Origin: AC-32 sp963772975 | GTDB taxonomy: Bacteria > Actinomycetota > Thermoleophilia > Gaiellales > Gaiellaceae | Length of the DNA stretch: 64,000 bases | Direction of reading: 5' to 3' | NCBI GenBank assembly: GCA_963772975.1 | Contig: CAVYZH010000011.1 | Span: forward strand, 186,001 to 250,000 | Part shown: in pieces, positions 7,168 through 16,120 of the stretch | How the letters are laid out: each line of letters opens with the position of its first letter | How positions within the stretch are numbered: the stretch's first letter is position 1 | Program-made: the position numbers and the translations under genes | Notes under the pieces: model-generated | The model's input: the letters and a program-made list of their open reading frames with translations, nothing else | Database searches by the model: none | What the model was told of the DNA's origin: nothing

Positions 7168-10045
7168 TCAGGCATGCGCCGGTTCGGCGAGTGCCGAAGC
7201 GAGCTGTGAGCGCGAACTGATCCCGAGCTTGCGGTAGATGCTGGTGAGGTGGACCTCGACCGTTCTCTGAGTGACGAAGAGCGCCTGGGCGATCTCGCGG
7301 TTGGTGGGGCCTTCGGCAGCCATCTCGGCGACGCGTCGTTCGCTGGGCGTCAGCGAGGCGACGCCGCTCAGCGCGACTCGCCGAGGTCGTGCGCCGGTGG
7401 CGAGCAGCTCGTGCTCGGCGCGCGCCGCGAGCGACACCGCGCCGCAGATCGTCGCAAGCTCGACCGCCTGCCTGAGCTGCTCGCGGGCCGCCGCTCGCCG
7501 GTTCCCTCTGCGTAGCGCGGCACCCAATTCGGTACGAGCCTTGGCGTGCTCGAGCTTAGCCGGCGAATCCTTCACGGTCTCGACCGCTTCTTCGAGGAGA
7601 GTCAGTCCACTTGTACCGCCCTCGACGAGACCGGTCACCCGAAGGGCTCCGGCGAGCGCACGAGGCGCACCCCAGGTGCGGGCAAGCTCCAGCTCTTCGG
7701 TTGCCAGCCGGCGCGCCTCCTTATGCTCGCCAAGCTGGAGGAGGGCCAAGGCGGCGGGCGAGCGCCAGGCGATGAACGCAGGGTTGCGGCTGCCTACGAG
7801 ATCGAAGCGGCGGCCAGTCTCTAGGAGCTGCTCGGCGCCTCCGGCCAGATCACCGCGAAGGATGCGCAGCCGGGCGCTGCTGTCGCGCAGAAAGAGGACG
7901 CGTTCGCTGTCCAGACGGGACTCGCGGAAGGCGATGCTGGCCAGGGCGGCCGTGGCGTCGGCGAGCTTGCCCTGCTCCATCAGCGTGTCGGCGAGAAAGG
8001 CCGAGGCGTGTCCGTAGAACCGAGCGCTTGATCCCCAGGCCTGGCCGAGCGCGAGCGCGTCGCGAGCCTCTGTTTCCGCTTCGCCCAGATCGCCTCGCCA
8101 CAGCAACACAAGCAGGCGAAAGACCTTTGCGGCGGCGAACGCCAGGGTCGATCCACGCCTATGCGCTTCGGCAAGCGCGTCCTCGAAGATCACCAGACGC
8201 CTCGTCGAGATCGGCCATCGCGAGGGTGACGACAGGCGGAATGAATGCCGTGCCGGAGACGTCCTCGCGCACCAACGTCCCCTCGGCAAGCGCTCGACGC
8301 GCGAGCGGGAGAACCTCATCGGCCGGCCTGCCCGCCCGAGCATCGTGGTGCGCGAGCAGCGAGAGCAGCAGCTTCTCGCCGAAGGTTTCTTCTGCGAGCT
8401 GGTGCCGAACCGGCTCGAGCAACTCGACCGCGTGGTGGTGCAGGGCCGGCGCGAACATGTCGTTGGTGATGAGTCCGGCCCGGAGTAGGCGCTCGAGCTC
8501 CGGGTCGGCACCATCGAGGTCGTCCAGCGCATCGGTCAGGACGGCGTCCGACTCTTCGCCGCGGAGAAGGTAGAGCTGCCGGCCAAGCAGGAGCCCGATC
8601 TCGGCTCTTCTGATCGGGTCGTCGATCAGCTCCCGCGCCGCTCGAAGGTGCTCGACCGCGGCCTCGCCGCTCACCCGGATCTCGGCCGAGCCGAGCTCGA
8701 CGAGCACCTCTGCCCGTTCCGCCGGGCTCGGCGGCTCCTCGAGGGCGCGGCGAAGGTAGGCAACAGCGCTCTCCGAAGCCCCGCGCGAACCTGCGCGTCG
8801 CGCCGCTTCGCGTAGCGTCCCGACGACCTCTGAGTTGCCGGCCGGCGGGCTGCGCAGAACCTGCGCGGCGATGCGCTCGGCTTCCGCCCCGGCAGCGACA
8901 AGTACGTGCGCGGCCCGTTCGTGCCCGCTGTCTCGCTCGAGAGGCGTGAGGGAGTCGTAGACGGCGGCTCGAATCAGCGGGTGAACGAATCCCAACGTTT
9001 CCTGCTGCCGCAGTACGTCCACCCGGACGAGCGCTCCGGCTGCCTCCGAGGCGGCCTGCGCGTCCAGACCTGCCAGCTCGGCGGCCAGGCGGGGGTCGGC
9101 GTCGTCGCCGAGGATCGCGACGGCTCGCGCAAGTGTCGTGGCCTCGGGCGGAAGCCGCGAGAGTCGAAGCGAGACGGCGCGCGACCCGGCGCGGGCCTCG
9201 AGCGCTCGGAGCCGAGAGACGTTTGCCTCGATGGGTACAAGTCCCTCGACCGCGATGGCGTGCACGAGCTCCCGCAAGAGGAGCGGATTGCCACCGGTCT
9301 CTTCCTCGCAGGCGGCGCAGAAAGCATCCTCGGCAGTGGGCGAAAGCGTCTCTCGAAGGAACCTGGCCGTGGCCTCGCTGCTCAGCGGAGCGGGCCGGAT
9401 CACTGTCGCCAGGGGGTCGGAGACAATCTGATCGAGCAGACCGGGGTCCTCGCCGGGCTCGGCCGGCCGGAGGTCGACGACCACAGAGATGGGAAGTCCC
9501 TCGATGCGCGGCAGCAGGTACGCCAGCCAGCGCAGCGAGGGGAGATCGCACCAGTGCAGATCGTCGATTGCCAGCAGGAGCGGCCGGCGCGCCGCGAGGT
9601 TCGCGGCCAACCAGTAGAGGCCGTGAAGGGTTGCAAAGGACGAGTCGGCTCCACTCTCCGTCGACAGCTGCTCCGGATTGAAAAGCGGCTCGGCCAGCGC
9701 CGCCGCGCCAGAGAGTGCCTCGGCCCGCTCGTCGTTCGATAGCGACGCCAACAGCGGCTCGAAAAGCTGCCGGACGACGCCGAACGCAAACGACCGCTCG
9801 AGCTCGGAGCCTCGTGCGCCGAGCACCTGCATCCCGGCCTCGTTCGCGCGGGACTTGGCCTCGGCAAGCAGCGCGCTCTTGCCGATGCCCGGAGGTCCTT
9901 CGATCGCCAACAGCAGACCGCCGGGCTCGCTCTCTACGAGGTTCTGGAGGCTTGCAAGCTCTGCGTCACGTTCGAGCAGCTCGAGCGGAGCAAGGGCAGC
10001 CTGTTCGGCCTCCTGCGTGCTCTGCCCGCCCTGATCGCTCTCCAA
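7168..10045 (-). pseudogene. LuxR-family ATPase regulator (MalT/LAL-like), frameshifted
   Basis: Two overlapping frames make up one large regulator. The first (10045 to about 8200) carries an AAA ATPase: Walker A in EGPPGIGKSALLAEA, Walker B in LLLAIDDLHWCDLPSL, and WLAYLLPRIEGLPISVVVDL. The second (about 8200 to 7168) continues with TPR-like helices and ends in a LuxR helix-turn-helix, LTPSERRVAEMAAEGPTNRE and IAQALFVTQRTVEVHLTSIY. The frames meet near 8188-8206, where DLDEA should run into IFEDALAEAHRRGS. A single indel therefore splits it. It is divergent from the DHA2 exporter at 10293, a plausible target. Indel versus sequencing error is unresolved. Confidence 0.85.
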
Positions 10046-10292
10046 CTCGGCTCCTCGGAGGAGTCTAGTCCTGTCGCCCTGGGCTCCTCCTCACGGCGCC
10101 GGCGGCAAAAGACTGCGGTTCGTTTTTGGGGGGTGTCACGAGGCGAAAGCCCTTCCTCGGCAAGCACGATCGCTCCATGGTCATCAGGAAAGGCAATGCG
10201 ATTCAACGGTGTCCCGTTCCGCACTTGCTGTTCGTCGTTGAGGCGAACGAGATGGCAACCCCGGTTCCCACTTCGAAAGCGAGGCCCCGCTC

Positions 10293-11795
10293 ATGAGCGC
10301 ACAGCCCTACCCCGTACCTGCGACCCGCGACGAGGCGGCTGAGGCGTCGTCGCTTTCGTCGCGCCGCGGTGTCGCGATCCTGCTCCTGCTCAGCGTCGTC
10401 CAGTTCATGGACATCCTCGACGCCTCGATCCTCAACATCGCCCTGCCCTCGATCAAGACCGACCTTGGCTTCAGCCAGCAGAGCCTGCAGTGGGTGGTCA
10501 ACGGCTACATCCTCACCTACGGCGGCTTCCTGCTCCTCGGCGGCCGGATGGCAGACCTGCTCGGTCGACGCAGCGTTCTCGTCAGCGGCTTGGTCGTCTT
10601 CGCGACCTCGTCGCTGCTCGGCGGTCTCGCCCACACCAGCTCGCTGCTCGTAGGTGCCCGCTTTGCCCAGGGCATCGGGGCAGCCATGATGTCTCCGGCC
10701 GCCCTCTCCACGTTGACTAGCACGTTCCGCTCCACCCGTGACCGCAACACGGCCCTCGGCGTCTGGGCGGCCGTCTCGGGGATCGGCGGCGCCGCGGGCG
10801 TTCTCTTCGGCGGCCTGCTCACGGAGGGACCGGGCTGGCGCTGGGTGCTGTTCATCAACGTCCCCTTCAGCGCGGTCGCCTTGATCGGCGCCTTCATCCT
10901 GCTCCAGGGCGAGCGGGTGCGCGCCGGCCGCCTGGCGAACTTCGATGCCCTCGGCGCCTTCCTCGTGACCGGCGGCATGCTGTTGCTCGTCTACACCCTG
11001 GTCAAGGCGCCTGACGTCGGCTGGGGCGCGGGGCGCACGGTCGCCGGGCTCGCCGGCTCCGCGGTGCTTCTCGCCGGGTTCCTGTTCAACGAGCTGCGCG
11101 TGCGCAACCCGCTCGTCCCGCTCTCGATCCTGAAGGTCAAGGGAGTCGCCGCCGCCGACGCGACCCAGCTGGTAGCGATCGCCGGCTTCCTGCCGATGTT
11201 CTTCTTCCTCACGCTCTACATGCAGACGGTGCTGCACTACTCGCCGATCCAGACCGGCGTCGCCTACCTGCCGCTGACGGTGGGCTTCATCATCGCGGCA
11301 AGCATCTCCTCGCAGCTGTTCGCGCGCATCGGCACCAAGCCGGTGGTCGTGCTGGGCACCGTGATCTCCGCCGCCGGCCTGTACTGGCTGTCGCTGGTCC
11401 CGATCGACGGCTCCTACGTCTCGGACATCCTGCCCGGCCTGCTGACCGTCTCGATCGGGATGGGCGGCGTCTTCACAGGTCTGACGACTGCGGCGAACGC
11501 GGGCGTTGACCAAGACCAGGCCGGCCTCGCCGCGGGGCTGCTCAACACCGGCCAGCAGCTCGGCGCCGCACTCGGGCTGGCAATCCTCTCGGCGGTCGCC
11601 ACCGCGGAGACGAAGTCGGTCCTGAGCGCAGGCAACGACCTTACCCAGGCCGCGACCGATGGCTACCAGCGCGCACTTCTGGTCGGCGCCTTCATCGTCC
11701 TGGCGGCGACCGCCCTGGCGCTCCTGACGCCCAACAGGCGTGAGGCCGCCGCCGCGGTCGTCGAAGAAGAGCCCGCGCTCGACCTGGCGGCCTAG
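10293..11795 (+). CDS. DHA2-family MFS drug/proton exporter
   Basis: A 500-residue transporter with 14 predicted membrane segments. Typical DHA2 (EmrB/QacA) motifs are present: LNIALPSIKTDLGFS, the motif-A stretch LLLGGRMADLLGRR, and motif C-like GGAAGVLFGGLL followed by GWRWVLFINVPF. Such proteins expel toxic compounds in exchange for protons across the inner membrane. The start codon follows GCGAGG. A strong hairpin lies 9 bases after its stop. It diverges from the broken LuxR-type regulator, which may once have controlled it. The substrate is unknown. Confidence 0.93.
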   Translation: MSAQPYPVPATRDEAAEASSLSSRRGVAILLLLSVVQFMDILDASILNIALPSIKTDLGFSQQSLQWVVNGYILTYGGFLLLGGRMADLLGRRSVLVSGLVVFATSSLLGGLAHTSSLLVGARFAQGIGAAMMSPAALSTLTSTFRSTRDRNTALGVWAAVSGIGGAAGVLFGGLLTEGPGWRWVLFINVPFSAVALIGAFILLQGERVRAGRLANFDALGAFLVTGGMLLLVYTLVKAPDVGWGAGRTVAGLAGSAVLLAGFLFNELRVRNPLVPLSILKVKGVAAADATQLVAIAGFLPMFFFLTLYMQTVLHYSPIQTGVAYLPLTVGFIIAASISSQLFARIGTKPVVVLGTVISAAGLYWLSLVPIDGSYVSDILPGLLTVSIGMGGVFTGLTTAANAGVDQDQAGLAAGLLNTGQQLGAALGLAILSAVATAETKSVLSAGNDLTQAATDGYQRALLVGAFIVLAATALALLTPNRREAAAAVVEEEPALDLAA

Positions 11796-11803
11796 ACACC
11801 CAG

Positions 11804-11830
11804 GGGAGCCACGCGGCGCGCGTGGCTCCC
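11804..11830. terminator. Perfect 12-bp hairpin after the exporter gene
   Basis: GGGAGCCACGCG (11804-11815) pairs perfectly with CGCGTGGCTCCC (11819-11830) around the loop GCG. It begins 9 bases after the exporter stop and 30 bases before the next start. There is no U-tract, so it is a candidate intrinsic-like terminator or an operon attenuator. Confidence 0.7.
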
Positions 11831-11859
11831 GCGCCCAAACGCAAACGAAAGGAGACGGC

Positions 11860-12447
11860 ATGGCGACCGACAACCCCCAGCACAGCGTGCTGCTGATCGG
11901 CAAGAGCCAACTCGTCCTCGACGGCGCGCTCGCCGGCCTCCGCGACCTCGGCTACAAGGCCAAAGGGACCAACGACTTCGCCGACGTCACGGCGCGGTTC
12001 GACCCCAGAGAAGTCGACTTGGTCGTCTTCGGCGGACAGGTTCCGCCGGACCTCAGGGCTGGGCTCAGAGAAGAGATCGGCGCGGTCAACCCGCGCGTCA
12101 TCTTCGTCCAGGGACTGGCCGGGATCCCTGGCCTGATCGTCAATCAGGTGCAGGCCGCCTTCGCCCGCGACCACCAAGAACAGGTCCGGGCACCGATCTT
12201 CACGCCCTACGAGCGGTCGATCAAGCTGACCCTCCCCTGCCCCGCCGAGGTCAAGGTGACCACCTGGTGGCAGACCTCGTTGGTGCCACCGGAGCCGAAG
12301 AGCGATTCGCTTCTGCTCCTCGACGACCGGCTCGCGGCCGGCGACCACGCCGTCCCAGTGCCGGACCTGGTTCCGCCCCGGGCCGCCTTCGCCAGCGTGC
12401 AGGTCGATGCGGCGATCTACGCCTTCAGCATCGCCACCGAGCAATGA
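11860..12447 (+). CDS. Uncharacterised protein with receiver-like fold
   Basis: A 195-residue cytosolic protein. The first 115 residues alternate strands and helices like a Rossmann or response-regulator fold (SVLLIGKSQLVLDGALAGL, VDLVVFGGQVPPDLRAGL, VIFVQGLAGIPGLIVNQV), but the phospho-acceptor Asp and Lys pattern of true receivers is not clear. The last 80 residues (TPYERSIKLTLPCPAEVKVT, then WWQTSLVPPEPK) look like a beta-rich module. AAAGGAGA lies 5 bases before the ATG. It overlaps the following PAP2-like gene by ATGA, so they are probably one operon. Function unknown. Confidence 0.7.
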   Translation: MATDNPQHSVLLIGKSQLVLDGALAGLRDLGYKAKGTNDFADVTARFDPREVDLVVFGGQVPPDLRAGLREEIGAVNPRVIFVQGLAGIPGLIVNQVQAAFARDHQEQVRAPIFTPYERSIKLTLPCPAEVKVTTWWQTSLVPPEPKSDSLLLLDDRLAAGDHAVPVPDLVPPRAAFASVQVDAAIYAFSIATEQ

Positions 12448-13220
12448 CCGGCCGGCTTCGAGGCTGGCTGTCCGTGCGCCACTCGCTGGGCCTCGAAGCA
12501 GCGGTCGTCGTCGCTCTGTACGGCGTCTACGAGCTGGCGCGCGGCCTCGTCGTCGGCAACACCAAGGAAGCGGACCGTCACGCCGAGCAGCTTGTTGCGC
12601 TCGAGCGCTCGCTGCATCTCCTCGTCGAAGGAAAGCTGCAGCATGCTGCAGATGCCTTGCCGGCTCTCGCCGGGCTGCTCGGCGTCGCCTACCTGACGCT
12701 CCACCTGGCGGTTACCGCCGTCGTCCTTCTCTGGCTGCACCAGCGTCGCCCGGCGGCCTTTCCGTTCATCCGCACCACACTTCTCCTCGCCAGCGCGCTC
12801 GCTCTCGTCGGCTTCCTCGCCTACCCGACCGCGCCACCGCGGCTGGCCGGAATCGGCATTGCCGACACCGTCTCGAACGGCCACGTCGACCTCAACCACG
12901 GGCTCGTCAGCTCGCTCTACAACCCCTATGCCGCCGTCCCGAGCATGCACGTCGGCTACGCGCTGATCGTCGCCACCAGCCTGGTGCGCTACGGAGGAGG
13001 ACGGCTCGTTCGCACGCTCGGGATGCTCTACCCGGCGTTCGTGTTGCTCGTGGTCGTCGCCACCGGTAACCACTTCTTCCTCGACGCCGCTGCCGGTGCG
13101 CTCGTCGTCGCGCTCGCCTTTGCCGCTGCGTCTCTCCTGACTCGAGCAGCGGTAAGGAACGCACCCATCGCGCTGCCAGTGTGCGACGCACTGCCTCCCT
13201 CCGAAGAGCTAGCCGCTTAA
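12444..13220 (+). CDS. PAP2-superfamily membrane phosphatase/phosphotransferase
   Basis: A 258-residue integral membrane protein with six hydrophobic segments. The PAP2-like active-site blocks are visible: YPTAPPRL, then SMHVGYALIVATSLVRYGGG (His after PSM), then ATGNHFFLDAAAGALV (catalytic His and Asp). This arrangement matches the subfamily that includes inositol-phosphorylceramide-type and phospholipid phosphatases; the donor and acceptor lipids are not predictable. Translation is coupled to the preceding gene by an ATGA overlap. Confidence 0.85.
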   Translation: MTGRLRGWLSVRHSLGLEAAVVVALYGVYELARGLVVGNTKEADRHAEQLVALERSLHLLVEGKLQHAADALPALAGLLGVAYLTLHLAVTAVVLLWLHQRRPAAFPFIRTTLLLASALALVGFLAYPTAPPRLAGIGIADTVSNGHVDLNHGLVSSLYNPYAAVPSMHVGYALIVATSLVRYGGGRLVRTLGMLYPAFVLLVVVATGNHFFLDAAAGALVVALAFAAASLLTRAAVRNAPIALPVCDALPPSEELAA

Positions 13221-13337
13221 AGGTCCCTGCTCAAGCAGGTCTGTTACCGAGCCGATCGGAGCTGTCCCTTGCTTGTGCGACCGTTCGTCGTATTAGCGAT
13301 GACTCTTCACCTCCCGTCGAGTCCAAGGAGGAGAACG

Positions 13338-13589
13338 ATGGCAACTGCGAAGATCGCTAAGAAAACAGAGCTGGCGCACCGCACGAGCGACGGGATCCAT
13401 GTATGCCTCTTCTGGAACCAGCTCAGCAGCCGCGTTACCGTGCACGTCTTCGACGAGCGAACGAACGACGGCTTCGAGTTCGAGGTCGACGGCCGCGAGG
13501 CGCTCGACGCTTTCAACCACCCCTTCGCTTACGCAGCACGTAACGGCCTGGTCGTCCCGAGCGCTTTCAGCGGTCCGCTCGCCGCCTGA
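13338..13589 (+). CDS. Small conserved actinobacterial protein
   Basis: An 83-residue protein containing HVCLFWNQLSSRVTVHVFDE, then FEFEVDGREALDAFNHPFAY and AARNG. The pattern (short beta-sheet, then a helix with DAFxHPFAYAA) is one I have seen in many actinobacterial small proteins without a known role. AAGGAGGAGAACG before the ATG is one of the strongest ribosome sites in the window, in contrast to the leaderless genes. Confidence 0.75.
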   Translation: MATAKIAKKTELAHRTSDGIHVCLFWNQLSSRVTVHVFDERTNDGFEFEVDGREALDAFNHPFAYAARNGLVVPSAFSGPLAA

Positions 13590-13944
13590 CCCCCAACTCG
13601 CGCACACCTGCGGCGAACCAGCGCCCACCGAACCGCTGCGGCGCCATCGGCGCACGAAGACATCTGCGGTTCGGCTGAACGCCCAGAAGCGCAATCCAGT
13701 GCGGCGAGCTCGCCCCGCGTCCCGGTCCCGCAGGCGTCCCGTCGCTGCGGCCACGTCGGGACGCTTCCGGTTGAGTGAGTGGACGCTCGCGCCTAGGCGG
13801 CTCTACGTCATGTAGCGCCGCCTGCGTCGTACAGGCGTCCCGGTTCCCGCGGTTACGCACCGCGCGATGGTGTTCTCACGTATGCGTGCAGACCGGGCGT
13901 TTAGAACACCGTACGCAACGCCTCGTGCGAGACTCGCAGACGGA
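13590..13944. other. Gene-free gap with a variant repeat
   Basis: No credible gene was found. The gap holds the variant repeat at 13773 and two copies of CAGGCGTCCCG (near 13732 and 13830). The trmO-like gene begins at its right end. Confidence 0.5.
13773..13800 (+). repeat. Variant repeat flanking trmO-like gene, left copy
   Basis: GAGTGAGTGGACGCTCGC followed by GCCTAGGCGG. It matches the right copy at 14428 over GAGTGAGNGGACGCTCGC. It also recalls the main dispersed repeat (GRGTGA at the start, CGCT..GCC.AGGCG at the end) with the middle replaced. Confidence 0.6.
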
Positions 13945-14365
13945 ATGGACGAGTCCGAGCCCTACCTGCTGCACCCAATCGGGGTCGTTCGCTCGACGCT
14001 GCGCGCGGTCGCCCGTGCCCCCAACCAGGCATTCGCGGGCGCACCGGAAGCGCTGCTGGAGATCGATCCCGCGCTCGCCGACGCGCTGCACCGCATCGAA
14101 GCGGGTGACGAGCTGATCGTGCTCACCTTTGCATCTGGCCGACCGACGCGTCCTCCAGACCCACCCAACGGGGGACGAGCGCATCCCACTGACCGGCGTC
14201 TTCAGGACGCGCTCGCCCGACCGGCCGAACCCGATCGGCGTCCACCGAGTCACCGTCACCGGATTCGAAGGGCCAACCACGTTCCGCGTGGGAGCGCTCG
14301 AGGCGATCGATGGGACGCCGATCGTCGACCTCAAGATCGTGATGGACGAATCGCGGGACGAGTGA
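13945..14365 (+). pseudogene. TrmO/TsaA-family tRNA methyltransferase, frameshifted
   Basis: The first frame encodes YLLHPIGVVRSTLRAVARAP, then ALHRIEAGDELIVLTF; the second resumes with HLADRRVLQTHP, GVFRTRSPDRPNPIGVHRVT and DGTPIVDLKIVMDE. Joined, they give a TsaA/TrmO-type protein of ~140 residues (methylation of t6A37 in tRNA-Thr in known members), including the signature FxTRSPxRPNPIG. The join falls at 14126-14131, where the family motif LTWLHLADR appears to have lost two bases. It may be a pseudogene or contain a sequencing indel. It is bracketed by the two variant repeats. Confidence 0.75.
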
Positions 14366-14427
14366 GTCGTCCATCGACCCGCTGCCTGTTCTGGTTGGTC
14401 GGGATGACACAGCGACTTCCCGCGGTC

Positions 14428-14453
14428 GAGTGAGAGGACGCTCGCCCATGCCA
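14428..14453 (+). repeat. Variant repeat flanking trmO-like gene, right copy
   Basis: GAGTGAGAGGACGCTCGC followed by CCATGCCA. Same orientation as the left copy at 13773. It precedes the small family-A gene at 14497. Confidence 0.6.
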
Positions 14454-14496
14454 GGGGCGCTGCCTGTTTTCTGCGGTACCGGAGGTACAATTTGCG

Positions 14497-14676
14497 GTGA
14501 GGCGCATGAAGTTCTTGACACGAATCGCCGCACGTAGGCAGAAAAAGGCCCACGAGCGCTACTTGGTGGAGCGCGCACGCCAGCAAGTCCTTGAGGGCCA
14601 AAACGCGCAAGGAACGATTCGAGGCGTAGCGAAGCGCTCTGCAGGATGGTCGGGGCAGTTCGGCCACTGGCAGTAG
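14497..14676 (+). CDS. Small basic protein, family A (HER..ERARQ..LEGQ)
   Basis: A 59-residue protein beginning MRRMKFLTRIAARRQKKAHE and continuing ERARQQVLEGQNAQ. It is a paralogue of the gene at 2499, about half identical over the whole length. The N-terminal 35 residues are basic and probably helical; the tail is Gly/Trp-rich (GWSGQFGHWQ). GGAGGT lies 10 bases before the GTG, which is preferred over the ATG three codons on. It converges on the unrelated small gene at 14698. Unknown function. Confidence 0.65.
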   Translation: MRRMKFLTRIAARRQKKAHERYLVERARQQVLEGQNAQGTIRGVAKRSAGWSGQFGHWQ

Positions 14677-14697
14677 AGCCTCGCCTTTAGGCGTCTA

Positions 14698-14883
14698 CTA
14701 GTGCGGCGGACGGCCTTCGTCCACGGGCGGCACGTAGTTAGCGGGTGCCTGGCCGTGTCGGATGCCCGCGCCCTCGTCAGCAGGTCCCGGTGGCTGGATC
14801 GCTGCGGTCGCCTCGCCGTCAGCATTGTCGCGCCGTTCTCCACCGAACCAGCGGTGGAGTATTCGTCTTATGCCGTCGAGCAC
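14698..14883 (-). CDS. Small protein, family B (C-terminal YV...DEGRPxH)
   Basis: A 61-residue protein. It has a short basic amphipathic head (MLDGIRRILHRWFGGERR), a disordered Ala/Pro/Gly middle and the ending ANYVPPVDEGRPPH. The same tail ends the two tandem genes at 44338 and 44540 (PNYVRPADEGRPRH, PGYVKTDDGRPRH), defining a family. The GTG start is supported by a promoter just upstream: TTGCAT, 17 bases, CATAGT, then 6 bases to GTG, implying a leaderless message. Longer frames reach back into repeat copy 5 and are not credible. Confidence 0.7.
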   Translation of the reverse strand: MLDGIRRILHRWFGGERRDNADGEATAAIQPPGPADEGAGIRHGQAPANYVPPVDEGRPPH

Positions 14884-14889
14884 GAGGCA

Positions 14890-14918
14890 ACTATGTGATG
14901 TGCGACGGCAAGATGCAA
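14890..14918 (-). promoter_or_regulatory. Leaderless promoter of the family-B gene
   Basis: On the minus strand: TTGCAT (14913-14918), a 17-base spacer, CATAGT (14890-14895), then six bases to the GTG start at 14883. Confidence 0.6.
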
Positions 14919-14956
14919 GGGGGTGACACGCCCCAACGAAGGGCGACGATCGCCTC

Positions 14957-14988
14957 GGGTGACATTCCCGCACACTGGCCCAAGCGAG
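14957..14988 (+). repeat. Dispersed directional repeat, copy 5, within inverted arms
   Basis: GGGTGACATTCCCG, then CACACTGGCCCA, then AGCGAG. It is enclosed by a perfect 10-base inverted repeat, AGGGCGACGA (14940-14949) and TCGTCGCCCT (14991-15000), so the repeat would sit in the loop of a hairpin. Confidence 0.95.
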
Positions 14989-15039
14989 TCTCGTCGCCCT
15001 AAGTGCTGAGCTGAGGCGATTACTTCGGCTGACGTTCGT

Positions 15040-15420
15040 TCATCCGGACGGGTCGAGTCCTTCGCTAGCCCACATTTCTGCCTGCTCACGCTCCCGATTC
15101 GGAAAGAGCTTTAGCTCGCCCGGAATCGACCAGCCCGCGAGATTCACAAGTCGACCGATGCTCTCGGAGTCCGTGACGACGGCGATGCGCTCGAAGGAGC
15201 GCGGATGGGCGAACCCGAGCAGAGCGTCCTGCCATGCGCCGCCGGCCGTGTAGCCGGTGAATCGCTCGTCGAGCACGTGGACGAGGCGAATCTTCGGGTG
15301 CCGCTCCAGCGCGTTCGTCACCGCCGGCGCGGCGATCGCTTCGTAGTCGGCGGAGTTGACCTTCCCGACGGCCTCGAGCCCGACGACGCCGTCGGGAAGC
15401 CCCTCGATCACCTGGATCAT
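15040..15420 (-). CDS. SpoIIAA-like (STAS-fold) protein
   Basis: A 126-residue protein starting MIQVIEGLPDGVVGLEAVGK, with IRLVHVLDERFTGYTAGGAW, FERIAVVTDSES and a C-terminal FPNREREQAEMWASEG. This is the SpoIIAA-like family (a STAS-related fold), small proteins of unsettled role that often have the ending F..ee...A..Wl. The inner ATG is preferred over an upstream one because the family begins with a strand right after Met. It is the only gene between repeat copies 5 and 6. Confidence 0.75.
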   Translation of the reverse strand: MIQVIEGLPDGVVGLEAVGKVNSADYEAIAAPAVTNALERHPKIRLVHVLDERFTGYTAGGAWQDALLGFAHPRSFERIAVVTDSESIGRLVNLAGWSIPGELKLFPNREREQAEMWASEGLDPSG

Positions 15421-15555
15421 TGTGCTCCCACAGCCCACGAGCGGCACGCACTCATTCCGGATGAGACTCTAGGCGCGGGCGGCGCAAGAACCATCATCCG
15501 ATCGGAATGACCTCGCCGGGCGATCCCGAGCAAGAGGACAGCGGGTTGCAGCCTC

Positions 15556-15587
15556 GAGTGACATTCCCGCACGCTGGCCCAGCCGAA
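15556..15587 (+). repeat. Dispersed directional repeat, copy 6
   Basis: GAGTGACATTCCCG, then CACGCTGGCCCA, then GCCGAA. It lies between the starts and ends of two minus-strand genes. Confidence 0.93.
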
Positions 15588-15646
15588 GTTCTTGGGCCTT
15601 GGGGCGACAACGATCGCTCTACCAGCGGTCTGGACACGCGTCGCTG

Positions 15647-16120
15647 TTAATCGGTAATGACCAAGAGGAGCCACGCGTTCGCAGTTCCCCCGAGCAGCAC
15701 GACAATGACCGCCGCCGCGAACAGGTAAACACCCCATCCCTGACCCAGAAGCAGTAGTAGACCAGCCGCAGCCAAGAGGAGGCAGGCTGAGTTCGGAGTC
15801 GCCAGATCCAGGAGGTGTCCGGCCCGCGACCCCGTCGTGTCGCGGTCTGCCCTGCGATCAAGCGCAAGAACTGTTGCTCCGGTGACTCCCGCGAGCACCA
15901 AGAACTCGAGACCAAGCCACCGCTCCTGCTCTGGAATAACAAGCAGGAGACTGGCGAGCAGCCCGGTCAGGAACAGGACGCCGGTCTGGGTGGCACGATT
16001 GCGCAGCTCGACAGAACGGGCGATGAATTCGACCCTGATTGACACCGCGACAAACAGGAGACCGAGGAGGGCGGCGGTGGCTCCGCCCGCGACCGTCGAG
16101 AAGACTCCCCAGTCGGTCAA
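15647..16120 (-). CDS. Four-helix membrane protein, unknown
   Basis: A 157-residue protein with four hydrophobic segments (VAGGATAALLGLLFVAVSI, GVLFLTGLLASLLLVI, LEFLVLAGVTGATVLAL, and two adjoining stretches near the end, LLLAAAGLLLLLGQGWGVYL and AVIVVLLGGTANAWLLLV). The start MTDWGVFSTVAGGATA with TTG as start codon matches a common form of small actinobacterial membrane proteins. No function can be given. It reads away from the DUF2252 gene. Confidence 0.65.
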   Translation of the reverse strand: MTDWGVFSTVAGGATAALLGLLFVAVSIRVEFIARSVELRNRATQTGVLFLTGLLASLLLVIPEQERWLGLEFLVLAGVTGATVLALDRRADRDTTGSRAGHLLDLATPNSACLLLAAAGLLLLLGQGWGVYLFAAAVIVVLLGGTANAWLLLVITD

